64,000 bases of DNA from Microbulbifer sp. YPW1. Its GTDB lineage: Bacteria > Pseudomonadota > Gammaproteobacteria > Pseudomonadales > Cellvibrionaceae. The translations under genes and the position numbers were made by a program. The DNA lies in assembly GCF_013367775.1 (NCBI RefSeq), contig NZ_CP055157.1, positions 2,025,001 through 2,089,000 on the forward strand, read 5' to 3'. The number at the start of each line of letters is the position of its first letter. Within the stretch, counting starts at the first letter, position 1. Shown piece after piece: positions 57,056 to 64,000 of this stretch. Below the pieces are notes generated by a model, which searched no databases, was not told the origin of the DNA, and worked only from the letters and a program-made list of their open reading frames with translations.

Positions 57056-57475
57056 ATGGCAGGCGTTATGCAGGGTCAGGTGACCTGGGTCAATGGGGTC
57101 ACGTTTGTGGGCGAATCCGGCAGTGGTAACTCGGTAGTGATGGAGGGAGGCCAGAAGAACAATGGCATCCGTCCGATGGAGATGATCCTGCTGGGTGTGG
57201 GTGGCTGCGCCTCTTACGATGTGGTGGGTATTCTGCAGAAGACCCGTCAGGACGTGGTGAGCTGCCATGTAGAACTCAAGGGTCACCGCCCGGATGCGGT
57301 GCCAGCACCTTTCGAGAAGATCGAGATGGAATTCGTGGTGCGCGGGCGGGACATCAAAGAGAAGCACGTGGCCAAGGCGGTGGAACTGTCGGCTGAGAAG
57401 TACTGTTCGGCTTCTATTATGCTCGGCAAGGCTGGTGTAGAAATCGTGCATACCTACCGGATTGAAGAAGCCTGA
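57056..57475 (+). CDS. OsmC-family (YhfA-like) peroxiredoxin-type protein
   Basis: A 139-residue protein starting MAGVMQGQVTW at an ATG with AAGGAGAAT upstream; an in-frame frame from 56936 is an unlikely extension. It has the OsmC cysteines in LLGVGGCASYDV and AEKYCSASIML, where one Cys attacks hydroperoxides and the other resolves. It is divergent from the Crp/Vfr gene, a partnership kept in E. coli and Pseudomonas. Its exact substrate is unknown. Confidence 0.9.
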   Translation: MAGVMQGQVTWVNGVTFVGESGSGNSVVMEGGQKNNGIRPMEMILLGVGGCASYDVVGILQKTRQDVVSCHVELKGHRPDAVPAPFEKIEMEFVVRGRDIKEKHVAKAVELSAEKYCSASIMLGKAGVEIVHTYRIEEA

Positions 57476-57494
57476 AGGCTTGCGAGCAATTCAT

Positions 57495-57525
57495 AAAAAA
57501 GGGGAGCCAGTGGCTCCCCTTTTTT
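57495..57525. terminator. Bidirectional terminator between osmC and coq7
   Basis: GGGGAGCCA pairs with TGGCTCCCC around a one- to three-base loop, with A6 on the left and T6 on the right. It serves the convergent OsmC and coq7 genes. Confidence 0.92.
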
Positions 57526-57548
57526 ATTCTCTTTACAGAGGCGGCCGC

Positions 57549-58196
57549 TTACAGCCGGTAGCTCACCGAAGTCATCGCTTTCGATACCAGCGTCATCAGC
57601 CCCTTAACCGGGCGCGGGAAGCGCGCACCGCCGGCATCCAGTGCCGCGTGTTGATGTTTCGCTTCATCTACCAGCATCTGCTCCACCACCGCACGGCTCT
57701 TGTCGTCCTGAGCGGGCAGTTTCTGCAAGTGGCTCTCCAGGTGCTTGCACACCTGTTCTTCCGTGGCCGCGACAAAGCCCAGGCTGACCTTGTCGGAGAT
57801 CTTGCCCGCAGTGGCACCGATGCCGAACGAGAGTCCGTACCACAGCGGGTTCAGCAGGCTGGGACGGCTGTCCAGTTCCTGCAGACGCTGTTCGCACCAG
57901 GCCAGATGATCAATCTCCTCATCCGCCGCATGCTCCATCTCTGCACGTACCTGCGGCAGCTTGGCGGTCAGGGCCTGCCCCTGATACAGCGCCTGGGCGC
58001 AGACTTCACCACTGTGATTCACGCGCATCAGCCCCGCCGCGTGGCGGCGCTCTGCGTCCGACAGGTTCGCCTCGTCTGCCGACTTGGCGGGAGACGGGCG
58101 CTCGTGACAGGGTGAGCCCGGGCTCAGGGTACGCAGGGCGCGGTCCGCCTGCAGCAGCAGGCGGTCCAGACCGGATAACTGGCGTTGACTGCTCAT
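57549..58196 (-). CDS. coq7: Demethoxyubiquinone hydroxylase (Coq7/CAT5)
   Basis: Performs the C6 hydroxylation in ubiquinone synthesis. The 215-residue di-iron protein has the ligands in [46 protein letters not shown] and [17 protein letters not shown], matching the ferritin-like two-fold E-x2-H pattern. This is the Coq7 type used by pseudomonads rather than the UbiF flavoprotein of E. coli. In Pseudomonas it neighbours vfr and speD; speD is absent here. Confidence 0.95.
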   Translation of the reverse strand: MSSQRQLSGLDRLLLQADRALRTLSPGSPCHERPSPAKSADEANLSDAERRHAAGLMRVNHSGEVCAQALYQGQALTAKLPQVRAEMEHAADEEIDHLAWCEQRLQELDSRPSLLNPLWYGLSFGIGATAGKISDKVSLGFVAATEEQVCKHLESHLQKLPAQDDKSRAVVEQMLVDEAKHQHAALDAGGARFPRPVKGLMTLVSKAMTSVSYRL

Positions 58197-58234
58197 CAGT
58201 GTGCTCCGTATTTAGCCAGACAGGAAAAGGCCAA

Positions 58235-59530
58235 TCAGGCCTCTTCAGACTGCTCCCGCTCCACCGCGCGGTAACCGATATCCTTGCGGAAGAAGACACC
58301 GTCCCAGTGGATCTTGCGGGCGCATTCGTAGGCATTTTCCTTGGCTTCCGCCACCGTGTCACCCAGTGCGGTGGCACAGAGTACGCGGCCGCCGCTGGTG
58401 ACGACGCGCTCGCCGTCCAGCGCGGTGCCGGCGTGGAAGATCTTGGCGTTTTCACTGTCGGCCTTGTCGAGGCCGGAGATGGGATCGCCCTTGCGGTAGC
58501 TGCCCGGGTAGCCGTGTGCGGCGAGCACCACACCCAGCGACGGGCGCGAGTCCCACTCCACTTCGACCTGGTCGAGGCGTTTCTCGACCGCGGCCATGCA
58601 CAGCTCCACCAGGTCGGACTTGAGGCGCATCATGATGGGCTGGGTTTCGGGGTCGCCGAAACGGCAGTTGTACTCGATGACCTTGGGCGCACCTTCTTCA
58701 TTGATCATCAGGCCGGCGTAGAGGAAGCCGGTGTAGGGCATGCCCTCGGAGGCGAGGCCTTTGACGGTGGGCTCGATGACTTCTTTCATCACCCGCTCGT
58801 ACACGTCCGGGGTCACCACCGGTGCCGGGGAATAGGCACCCATGCCGCCGGTGTTGGGGCCGGTGTCGCCATCGCCGACGCGCTTGTGGTCCTGGCTGGT
58901 AGCCATGGGCAGGATGTTTTCGCCGTCCACCATGACGATGAAGCTGGCTTCTTCGCCGGTGAGGAATTCTTCGATGACCACGCGGCAGCCGGCTTCGCCG
59001 AAGGCGTTGCCGCTGAGCATGTCGCGCACGGCCAGTTCTGCCTGCTCTACGGTTTCGGCGACGATGACGCCTTTACCAGCGGCGAGGCCATCGGCCTTGA
59101 CCACGATGGGGGCGCCTTTTTCGCGCAGGTAGGCGATCGCCGGCTCAACTTCGGTGAAGTTCCGGTAGTCGGCGGTGGGGATGGCGTGACGCTCGAGGAA
59201 GTCTTTGGTGAAGGCTTTGGAGCCTTCGAGCTGGGCGGCAGCTTTTTCCGGGCCGAAGATGTTGTGGCCGCGGCTGTTGAAGTAGTCGACGATGCCGTCA
59301 ACCAGCGGGGCTTCCGGGCCGACGATGGTGAGGTCGATACCTTTTTCTTCGACGAGGTCGGAGAGGGCGGAGAAGTTGTCGACGCCGATGTTGACGTTCT
59401 GGAGCTTCGGCTCGCGGGCGGTGCCGGCGTTACCGGGGGCGACGAAGACGGTGTCTACGGCGGGGTTTTGGGCGGCCTTCCAGGCCAGTGCGTGTTCACG
59501 GCCACCAGAGCCGATTACCAGGATATTCAT
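58235..59530 (-). CDS. purD: Phosphoribosylamine-glycine ligase (GAR synthetase)
   Basis: Second step of purine synthesis. The 431-residue ATP-grasp enzyme begins MNILVIGSGGREHALAWKAAQ and shows VGPEAPLVDGIVDYF, VKADGLAAGKGVIVAET, QDHKRVGDGDTGPNTGGMGAYSPAP and EYNCRFGDPETQPIMMRL. It is downstream of purH on the same strand, 262 bp away with a repeat element between. Confidence 0.97.
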   Translation of the reverse strand: MNILVIGSGGREHALAWKAAQNPAVDTVFVAPGNAGTAREPKLQNVNIGVDNFSALSDLVEEKGIDLTIVGPEAPLVDGIVDYFNSRGHNIFGPEKAAAQLEGSKAFTKDFLERHAIPTADYRNFTEVEPAIAYLREKGAPIVVKADGLAAGKGVIVAETVEQAELAVRDMLSGNAFGEAGCRVVIEEFLTGEEASFIVMVDGENILPMATSQDHKRVGDGDTGPNTGGMGAYSPAPVVTPDVYERVMKEVIEPTVKGLASEGMPYTGFLYAGLMINEEGAPKVIEYNCRFGDPETQPIMMRLKSDLVELCMAAVEKRLDQVEVEWDSRPSLGVVLAAHGYPGSYRKGDPISGLDKADSENAKIFHAGTALDGERVVTSGGRVLCATALGDTVAEAKENAYECARKIHWDGVFFRKDIGYRAVEREQSEEA

Positions 59531-59637
59531 TCTTGAGTTTCCCCGTGCCTGTTATTTAGGTGGGCTAGTTTAGCATTCTTAACTTGTCGGGCAGGTGACG
59601 GAGTGATGGCAGGGTAGATATTTGCCAGCTCCGTGGC

Positions 59638-59749
59638 GGGCCAGATACCGGGGTCCATTCGCGAGACACGCCGTAAACCCATCCCTGGGGGCTTGTCGAA
59701 AAGGTCCCTCTTTTCGACAGTCTCGCGAATGGGCCCCGGTATCCGGCCC
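59638..59749 (+). repeat. Three-way-junction repeat, copy E
   Basis: Arms 59638-59666 and 59721-59749 match at 27 of 29 positions, and both differences can pair as G-T. The constant strand CACGCCGTAAACCCATCC and the inner hairpin TGTCGAAAAG / CTTTTCGACA are the same as in copy B, while the arms differ from it. The element lies in the purH-purD gap, antiparallel to transcription there. Confidence 0.87.
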
Positions 59750-59792
59750 TGCGCTTCCGAGTTTAGTGGTACTCGGCGCGCACAGACGTTGA

Positions 59793-61367
59793 TTAGTGAC
59801 GGAAGTGACGCATGCCGGTAAACACCATGGCCATGCCGTGCTCGTCCGCAGCAGCGATGACTTCGTCGTCGCGCATGGAGCCGCCGGGCTGGATCACGGC
59901 GCTGATGCCTACCTTGGCGGCGTTGTCGATGCCGTCGCGGAAGGGGAAGAAAGCATCAGAGGCCATCACTGCGCCTTTCACTTCTAGGCCGGCGTGCTCG
60001 GCCTTGATGGCGGCGATGCGGGCGGAGTTGACGCGGCTCATCTGGCCGGCGCCAACACCGATGGTGCGGCCGTCTTTGGCGTAGATGATGGCGTTGGATT
60101 TGACCATTTTGGCGACTTTCCACGCGAACAGCAGTTCGTCCAGCTGCTCGTCGGATGGCTGAGCCTTGGTGACCACTTTGAGGTCTTCCTTGGCAACCAT
60201 GCCGTTGTCTTTTTCCTGCACCAGCAGGCCGCCGGTGACGCGCTTGTAGTCGAACGCGGCGGGGCGCTCTGCGCTCCATTCACCGCACTCCAGCAGGCGT
60301 ACGTTCTTCTTCGCGGATACGGCTTCTGCCGCGGCGGCGGAGACCTTGGGCGCGATGATGACTTCGGAGAACTGCTTGTCGACGATCAGCTGGGCGGTTT
60401 CGGCATCCAGCTCGCGGTTGAAGGCGATGATGCCGCCGAACGCGGATTCCGGGTCGGTGGCGAAGGCCAGTTCGTAAGCGGTCTTGATGTCTGCAGCAAC
60501 GGCGACGCCACAGGGGTTGGCGTGCTTGACGATGACGCAGGCCGGCTCGTCGAACAGTTTGACGGTTTCCAGTGCGGCGTCGGTGTCGGCAACATTGTTG
60601 AAGGACAGCTCCTTGCCCTGCAGCTGGCGCGCGGTGGAGACGGAGGCCTCTTCGGCGTCGGCTTCAACGTAGAACGCCGCCTGCTGGTGGGGGTTCTCGC
60701 CGTAGCGCATGTCCTGGGCTTTTTCGAACTGCACGTTGAAGGTGTTCGGGAACGCGCGGGCTTCGTTGTTGGTGTTACGTGCGCCGAAGTGGTTGGCGAT
60801 CATGCCGTCGTACTGGGCAGTGTGTTCGAACGCCTGCACCATCAGGTCGTAACGGGTTGCGTAACCCAGCTGACCTTCGTTGGCTTTCATTTCCTCGATC
60901 ACGGTGTCGTAGCTGTGGGTGTTGACCACGATGGCGACGTCTTTGTGATTCTTGGCCGCAGAGCGGACCATGGTGGGGCCGCCGATGTCGATGTTTTCGA
61001 TGGCGGTCGGCAGGTCGCAGTTAGGGTCGGCAACGGTGGCCTTGAACGGGTAAAGGTTGACCACAACCATGTCGATGGGCTTGATGCCGTGCTCATCCAT
61101 AACCGCGTCGTCGGTGCCGCGGCGACCGAGGATACCGCCGTGCACTTTCGGGTGCAGGGTTTTTACCCGTCCGTCCATCATTTCCGGGAAACCGGTGTAG
61201 TCGGAAACTTCGACTACCGGGATGCCGGCTTCGCCGAGCTGGCGGAAGGTACCGCCGGTGGAAAGGATCTCCACGCCCATGGAGGAGAGTTCGCGGGCAA
61301 ATTCCACAATGCCGGTCTTGTCGGAAACGCTGATCAGCGCGCGGCGAACGGCCACCTTGTCAGTCAT
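59793..61367 (-). CDS. purH: Bifunctional AICAR transformylase / IMP cyclohydrolase
   Basis: Last two steps to IMP. The 524-residue protein has the N-terminal cyclohydrolase (MGS-like) domain with [31 protein letters not shown] (read across turns) and [19 protein letters not shown], and the C-terminal transformylase domain with [50 protein letters not shown] and [18 protein letters not shown]. It comes after fis on the same strand, an order shared with Pseudomonas. Confidence 0.97.
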   Translation of the reverse strand: MTDKVAVRRALISVSDKTGIVEFARELSSMGVEILSTGGTFRQLGEAGIPVVEVSDYTGFPEMMDGRVKTLHPKVHGGILGRRGTDDAVMDEHGIKPIDMVVVNLYPFKATVADPNCDLPTAIENIDIGGPTMVRSAAKNHKDVAIVVNTHSYDTVIEEMKANEGQLGYATRYDLMVQAFEHTAQYDGMIANHFGARNTNNEARAFPNTFNVQFEKAQDMRYGENPHQQAAFYVEADAEEASVSTARQLQGKELSFNNVADTDAALETVKLFDEPACVIVKHANPCGVAVAADIKTAYELAFATDPESAFGGIIAFNRELDAETAQLIVDKQFSEVIIAPKVSAAAAEAVSAKKNVRLLECGEWSAERPAAFDYKRVTGGLLVQEKDNGMVAKEDLKVVTKAQPSDEQLDELLFAWKVAKMVKSNAIIYAKDGRTIGVGAGQMSRVNSARIAAIKAEHAGLEVKGAVMASDAFFPFRDGIDNAAKVGISAVIQPGGSMRDDEVIAAADEHGMAMVFTGMRHFRH

Positions 61368-61448
61368 ATCGCATCGTCCATTCAGATGTGTAAAGAGCAG
61401 TCATTAAAGCGGCACATGGATGTGCCGCCGCGGCCAGAGGCCGGCGAT

Positions 61449-61480
61449 GATGAAATGGATCAGGGGTGATTCATTTCATC
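61449..61480 (-). promoter_or_regulatory. Inverted repeat upstream of purH
   Basis: GATGAAATG (61449-61457) and CATTTCATC (61472-61480) are perfect inverted arms with a further ATCA/TGAT pairing inside, in the purH leader or promoter. It does not match the E. coli PurR box. It may be an operator or a hairpin ending fis transcripts. Confidence 0.4.
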
Positions 61481-61496
61481 CTAAACAGAAAATAGC

Positions 61497-61527
61497 GAGG
61501 GGGGATAGGCTGAGCCCATCCCCCCTC
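61497..61527 (-). terminator. Terminator of dusB-fis
   Basis: GAGGGGGGAT (61497-61506) pairs perfectly with ATCCCCCCTC (61518-61527). On the minus strand it lies 50 bp after fis, followed by the moderately T-rich GCTATTTTC. Confidence 0.75.
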
Positions 61528-61576
61528 GTCGAATTTTTACCGCCTGGGACGTCACTGTCCGCGGCGGTTGGCCGCC

Positions 61577-61882
61577 TTACAGCAGGCCGTAGCGCTTGAG
61601 CTTCTTGCGCAGGGTACCCCGGTTGAGGCCCAGCAGCTGTGCAGCGCGGGTCTGGTTGTGGCGGGTGTGCTTCATTACCACTTCCAGCATCGGCGCTTCG
61701 ATCTCGGACAGCACCATATCGTACACATCGGTCACCATCTGACCGTCCAGGTGACGGAAGTAGTTTTCCATCGCCTGTTCAACCGCGTCGCGCAGCGACT
61801 GCTGCTGCGGTTGTTGAAGTTGAGTCTGGCCCCCGGTGGATGCCACATCACTGGCATCCGGAATCAGTGCTTCGTTATTCAT
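61577..61882 (-). CDS. fis: DNA-binding protein Fis
   Basis: A nucleoid-associated protein of 101 residues that activates stable-RNA promoters in fast growth. The C-terminal [27 protein letters not shown] is nearly invariant and [25 protein letters not shown] forms the dimer helices. The N-terminus has a Gln-rich segment ([17 protein letters not shown]). Its ATG overlaps the dusB stop by 4 nt, as in enterics and pseudomonads. Confidence 0.97.
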   Translation of the reverse strand: MNNEALIPDASDVASTGGQTQLQQPQQQSLRDAVEQAMENYFRHLDGQMVTDVYDMVLSEIEAPMLEVVMKHTRHNQTRAAQLLGLNRGTLRKKLKRYGLL

Positions 61883-62889
61883 GCCGCTTTTGCCCCTCTA
61901 GTTATTCGGCGTTCAAACCACTCACGAACGCTGGCATGTTGTGCTTCTGCGCAATCCAATTGGTTAAAGGTCTTGCGAAAGTTCTCGCTGTCAGCGAGCG
62001 TTTTCACGTACCAACCCACATGTTTACGGGCGATACGTACCCCCATAACCTCACCGTAGAAACGGTGCAATTCACTCAGGTGAGTGATCAATATGTTCCT
62101 GACTTCATCCAGTGAGGGCTCCGGTAACCGCTCCCCTGTTGCCAGGTAGTGGGCGATTTCCCGAAAAATCCATGGACGTCCCTGAGCCGCACGGCCAATC
62201 ATGACAGCAGCAGCGCCGGTGTAGTCCAACACCTTGCGGGCCTTCTCCGCGCCGGTAATGTCGCCGTTGGCAAAGACAGGAATCTTCACTGCAGACGCAA
62301 TCTCGGCAATGGTATCGAATTCGGCCTGACCATGGTAGCCACAGGCGCGGGTGCGTCCGTGAACTGCCAAGGCAGTAATACCGAGATCCTCGGCCATTTT
62401 GGCCACCGTCACACCGTTACGGGAATCCGGACACCAGCCAGTACGAATTTTCAGCGTTACTGGTACTGAGACGGATGAAACCACCGCTTCCAGAATATCG
62501 GCGACCAGTTTTTCGTCGCGCAGCAGGGCAGAGCCCGCCGCTTTCTTGCACACCTTTTTTGCCGGACAGCCCATATTGATGTCGATGATTTGCGCGCCGC
62601 GCTCGACATTCGCGCGCGCGGCATCGGCCATCATCTCCGGGTCGCCACCAGCGATCTGCACCGAAATGGGTCCGGCTTCACCGCTGTGATCAAGCCGCAT
62701 TCTGGATTTTCGGCTGTTCCACAGGCTGGTGTCCGAGGTCACCATTTCAGAAACCACAAGCCCCGCGCCGAGCTCGCGGCACAGTTTGCGGAAAGGGCGA
62801 TCGGTAACGCCGGCCATCGGTGCCAGGATCACTGGCGCCCCGATTTGGTAGGGGCCTATGGCAAAGCTGCTTGGCAATTCCGTGGGCAA
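61879..62889 (-). CDS. dusB: tRNA-dihydrouridine synthase B
   Basis: Reduces uridine to dihydrouridine in the tRNA D-loop (position 17 in E. coli) with FMN. The 336-residue protein shows [45 protein letters not shown] with the catalytic Cys, [17 protein letters not shown], and [38 protein letters not shown]. It is the first gene of the dusB-fis operon. Confidence 0.96.
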   Translation of the reverse strand: MPTELPSSFAIGPYQIGAPVILAPMAGVTDRPFRKLCRELGAGLVVSEMVTSDTSLWNSRKSRMRLDHSGEAGPISVQIAGGDPEMMADAARANVERGAQIIDINMGCPAKKVCKKAAGSALLRDEKLVADILEAVVSSVSVPVTLKIRTGWCPDSRNGVTVAKMAEDLGITALAVHGRTRACGYHGQAEFDTIAEIASAVKIPVFANGDITGAEKARKVLDYTGAAAVMIGRAAQGRPWIFREIAHYLATGERLPEPSLDEVRNILITHLSELHRFYGEVMGVRIARKHVGWYVKTLADSENFRKTFNQLDCAEAQHASVREWFERRITRGAKAA

Positions 62890-62943
62890 CTCGCCCTCCC
62901 GCGGGATCAGGTCTTGAATATTGGTGTGTCAAAAGAGCCGCCT

Positions 62944-62949
62944 ATGATA
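62944..62949 (-). promoter_or_regulatory. Candidate dusB-fis promoter -10 box
   Basis: TATCAT on the minus strand lies 55 bp before the dusB ATG, inside an inverted repeat AGCCGC/GCGGCT. The -35 is weak (TTTTCC at 17 bp), as expected for a Fis-regulated or stringently controlled promoter. Confidence 0.4.
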
Positions 62950-63114
62950 GCGGCTGGCTCGCCGCTGGAAAAGCGAAAAAGCGCGCAAATTGTTCGATGG
63001 CTGGCCGTTTAGGGCGAAGTTTGTGCAACAAATTGTAGCAATACGCGCCGCGCGCGCTGGCTGCAGTGCGCGCGGGGAAGTGGTTGGTTGAGGCCGGAGA
63101 AGCGAACGGGATGC

Positions 63115-64000
63115 CTACTGTGTGGCGATCCTAAGCTCGTAGTTCACCGCCTCGGGGCCCGGATCGACGATATCGAGGGCGATATGTACCGGGTTGCCGG
63201 CGGGCATCAAGCGGCGTCCCGACAGCTCGCCCTTCAGGTATTCCTGCGGGGAGAAGTGACGGCTGGCCACCGGGGCATTCTTGAGGTCGGTGAAGCGCAG
63301 CTGCAGGGTCGGGAACGGCTGATCGAAGGGCGCGCGATTGAGCAGCACGGCTTCCACGGCGAGGGCGCCGGGTATCTGCGGATGGCTGCGCACCACCAGA
63401 TTGGAGGTGTGTATAGCATCAATATCAACCTGGGCCGGGAGTTTACACCCCAGTATCGGACAGGCCTGTGCATAGAGAGCCCGCCAGGGCTCCCGCTTGC
63501 TCAGTGTATCGAAGCGGAAATAAGCGGTCTGAGCGGCCAGTGCCAGCAGCATTACCGCGACGCCGAGGCCCCACACCCAGTTGGGGATCAGGTGGTGGCG
63601 TTTGGGCTGCCAGTTGACTTCGATGGGCGCGGGGCCGATGGCGGATATCAGTTGATCCCGCGGCAGCAGCGGTGCCTGGTCGCGCTGGCTCGGGTCGATA
63701 TGGTCGTCCGCGTGGTCGTTGCCTGTGGATAACTTGCGCGGTGGCAGGTCCGGGGTCGCTGATTCGCGGGGGGAGAATTCCTCGGGTGGCTCTGCGGCCA
63801 GCGGAAATTCTTCTTCGTCGCGATCCAGCAGTGGATCGTCGCTGAACAGGTCTTCACTGAACGGCGGTTCGTTGCCTTCACTGTTGCGCATGGTGGGCGC
63901 TGCGCCACCAATCCCGCTGGATTCTTCGCGCGCGATCTCCTCGGCCCAGGGATCGTCGCTGGCGGGGCTGAGGTGGTCGACTTCGAGGTTGAGCTCGCGG
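63115..64000 (-). CDS. DUF3426 zinc-ribbon-type membrane protein (partial, 5' end outside window)
   Basis: The reading frame stays open to the right window edge, so the start lies outside; 294 codons are visible. The visible part is a long acidic, Pro-rich linker (many Asp/Glu, about 110 residues), one transmembrane helix (WGLGVAVMLLALAAQTAYF), and a C-terminal periplasmic DUF3426 domain (REPWRALYAQACPILGCKLPAQVDIDAIHTSNLVVRSHP, with C-x5-C). Full-length members start with an MJ0042 zinc ribbon. Its function is unknown; in Pseudomonas it lies between prmA and dusB, and the same place here supports the call. Confidence 0.8.
   Translation of the reverse strand, partial: RELNLEVDHLSPASDDPWAEEIAREESSGIGGAAPTMRNSEGNEPPFSEDLFSDDPLLDRDEEEFPLAAEPPEEFSPRESATPDLPPRKLSTGNDHADDHIDPSQRDQAPLLPRDQLISAIGPAPIEVNWQPKRHHLIPNWVWGLGVAVMLLALAAQTAYFRFDTLSKREPWRALYAQACPILGCKLPAQVDIDAIHTSNLVVRSHPQIPGALAVEAVLLNRAPFDQPFPTLQLRFTDLKNAPVASRHFSPQEYLKGELSGRRLMPAGNPVHIALDIVDPGPEAVNYELRIATQ

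Overview
The window is about 64 kb of a GC-rich chromosome from a marine gammaproteobacterium. Housekeeping gene orders are close to those of Pseudomonas and Cellvibrionales: dnaG/rpoD/rpsU/tsaD, lptD-surA-pdxA-rsmA-apaH, amgK-murU, trpGDC, dusB-fis-purHD, and vfr-osmC-coq7. A secreted PL7 alginate lyase with serine/glycine-rich linkers and several TonB-dependent receptors point to a polysaccharide-degrading Cellvibrionales organism, most like Microbulbifer or Saccharophagus. The genus is an inference; no marker gene was compared. No rRNA, CRISPR array, prophage or intact insertion sequence was seen.

Layout. 1-2.2 kb: the 3' end of a TonB-dependent receptor and a modular alginate lyase. 2.3-12.6 kb: tRNA-Ile2(CAU), an autotransporter, dgkA, then the macromolecular synthesis block (rpoD, dnaG, yqeY-like, rpsU) divergent from tsaD-folB-folK. 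12.5-20 kb: an alpha/beta hydrolase, a two-component system, an Old Yellow Enzyme gene divergent from an HxlR regulator, a phosphoribosyltransferase, a pteridine-reductase-like SDR and cca. 20-26.4 kb: a predicted small RNA, an HTH-receiver protein, and the prkA-yeaH-spoVR operon. 26.7-29.7 kb: galE and two tandem CPBP membrane proteases. 29.7-39.4 kb: the LPS-export and outer-membrane assembly operon lptD-surA-pdxA-rsmA-apaH, divergent from the peptidoglycan-recycling pair amgK-murU, then rpe. 39.4-44.8 kb: the tryptophan genes with a predicted leader peptide and a voltage-gated-type ion channel between trpE and trpG. 44.8-56 kb: class III alcohol dehydrogenase with a divergent LysR regulator, an M3 peptidase lipoprotein, an unusual double-SBP lytic transglycosylase, and a TPR-sulfotransferase next to a TonB receptor. 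56-64 kb: the Crp/Vfr regulator, an OsmC protein, coq7, purD-purH, fis-dusB and the start of a DUF3426-type gene.

The most unusual feature is a family of five intergenic repeats of about 110-125 bp, at 24.10, 24.27, 38.57, 42.71 and 59.64 kb. Each has long inverted arms enclosing a near-constant strand and an inner hairpin. Arm and inner-stem sequences differ between copies yet stay paired, so structure is conserved over sequence. The predicted fold is a three-way junction. All five lie between genes that read in the same direction. Other leads are the predicted sRNA at about 20.19-20.37 kb (strong promoter and terminator, no convincing ORF), the trp leader peptide with two Trp codons, the channel with a three-acid selectivity filter, and a predicted leaderless HxlR transcript.
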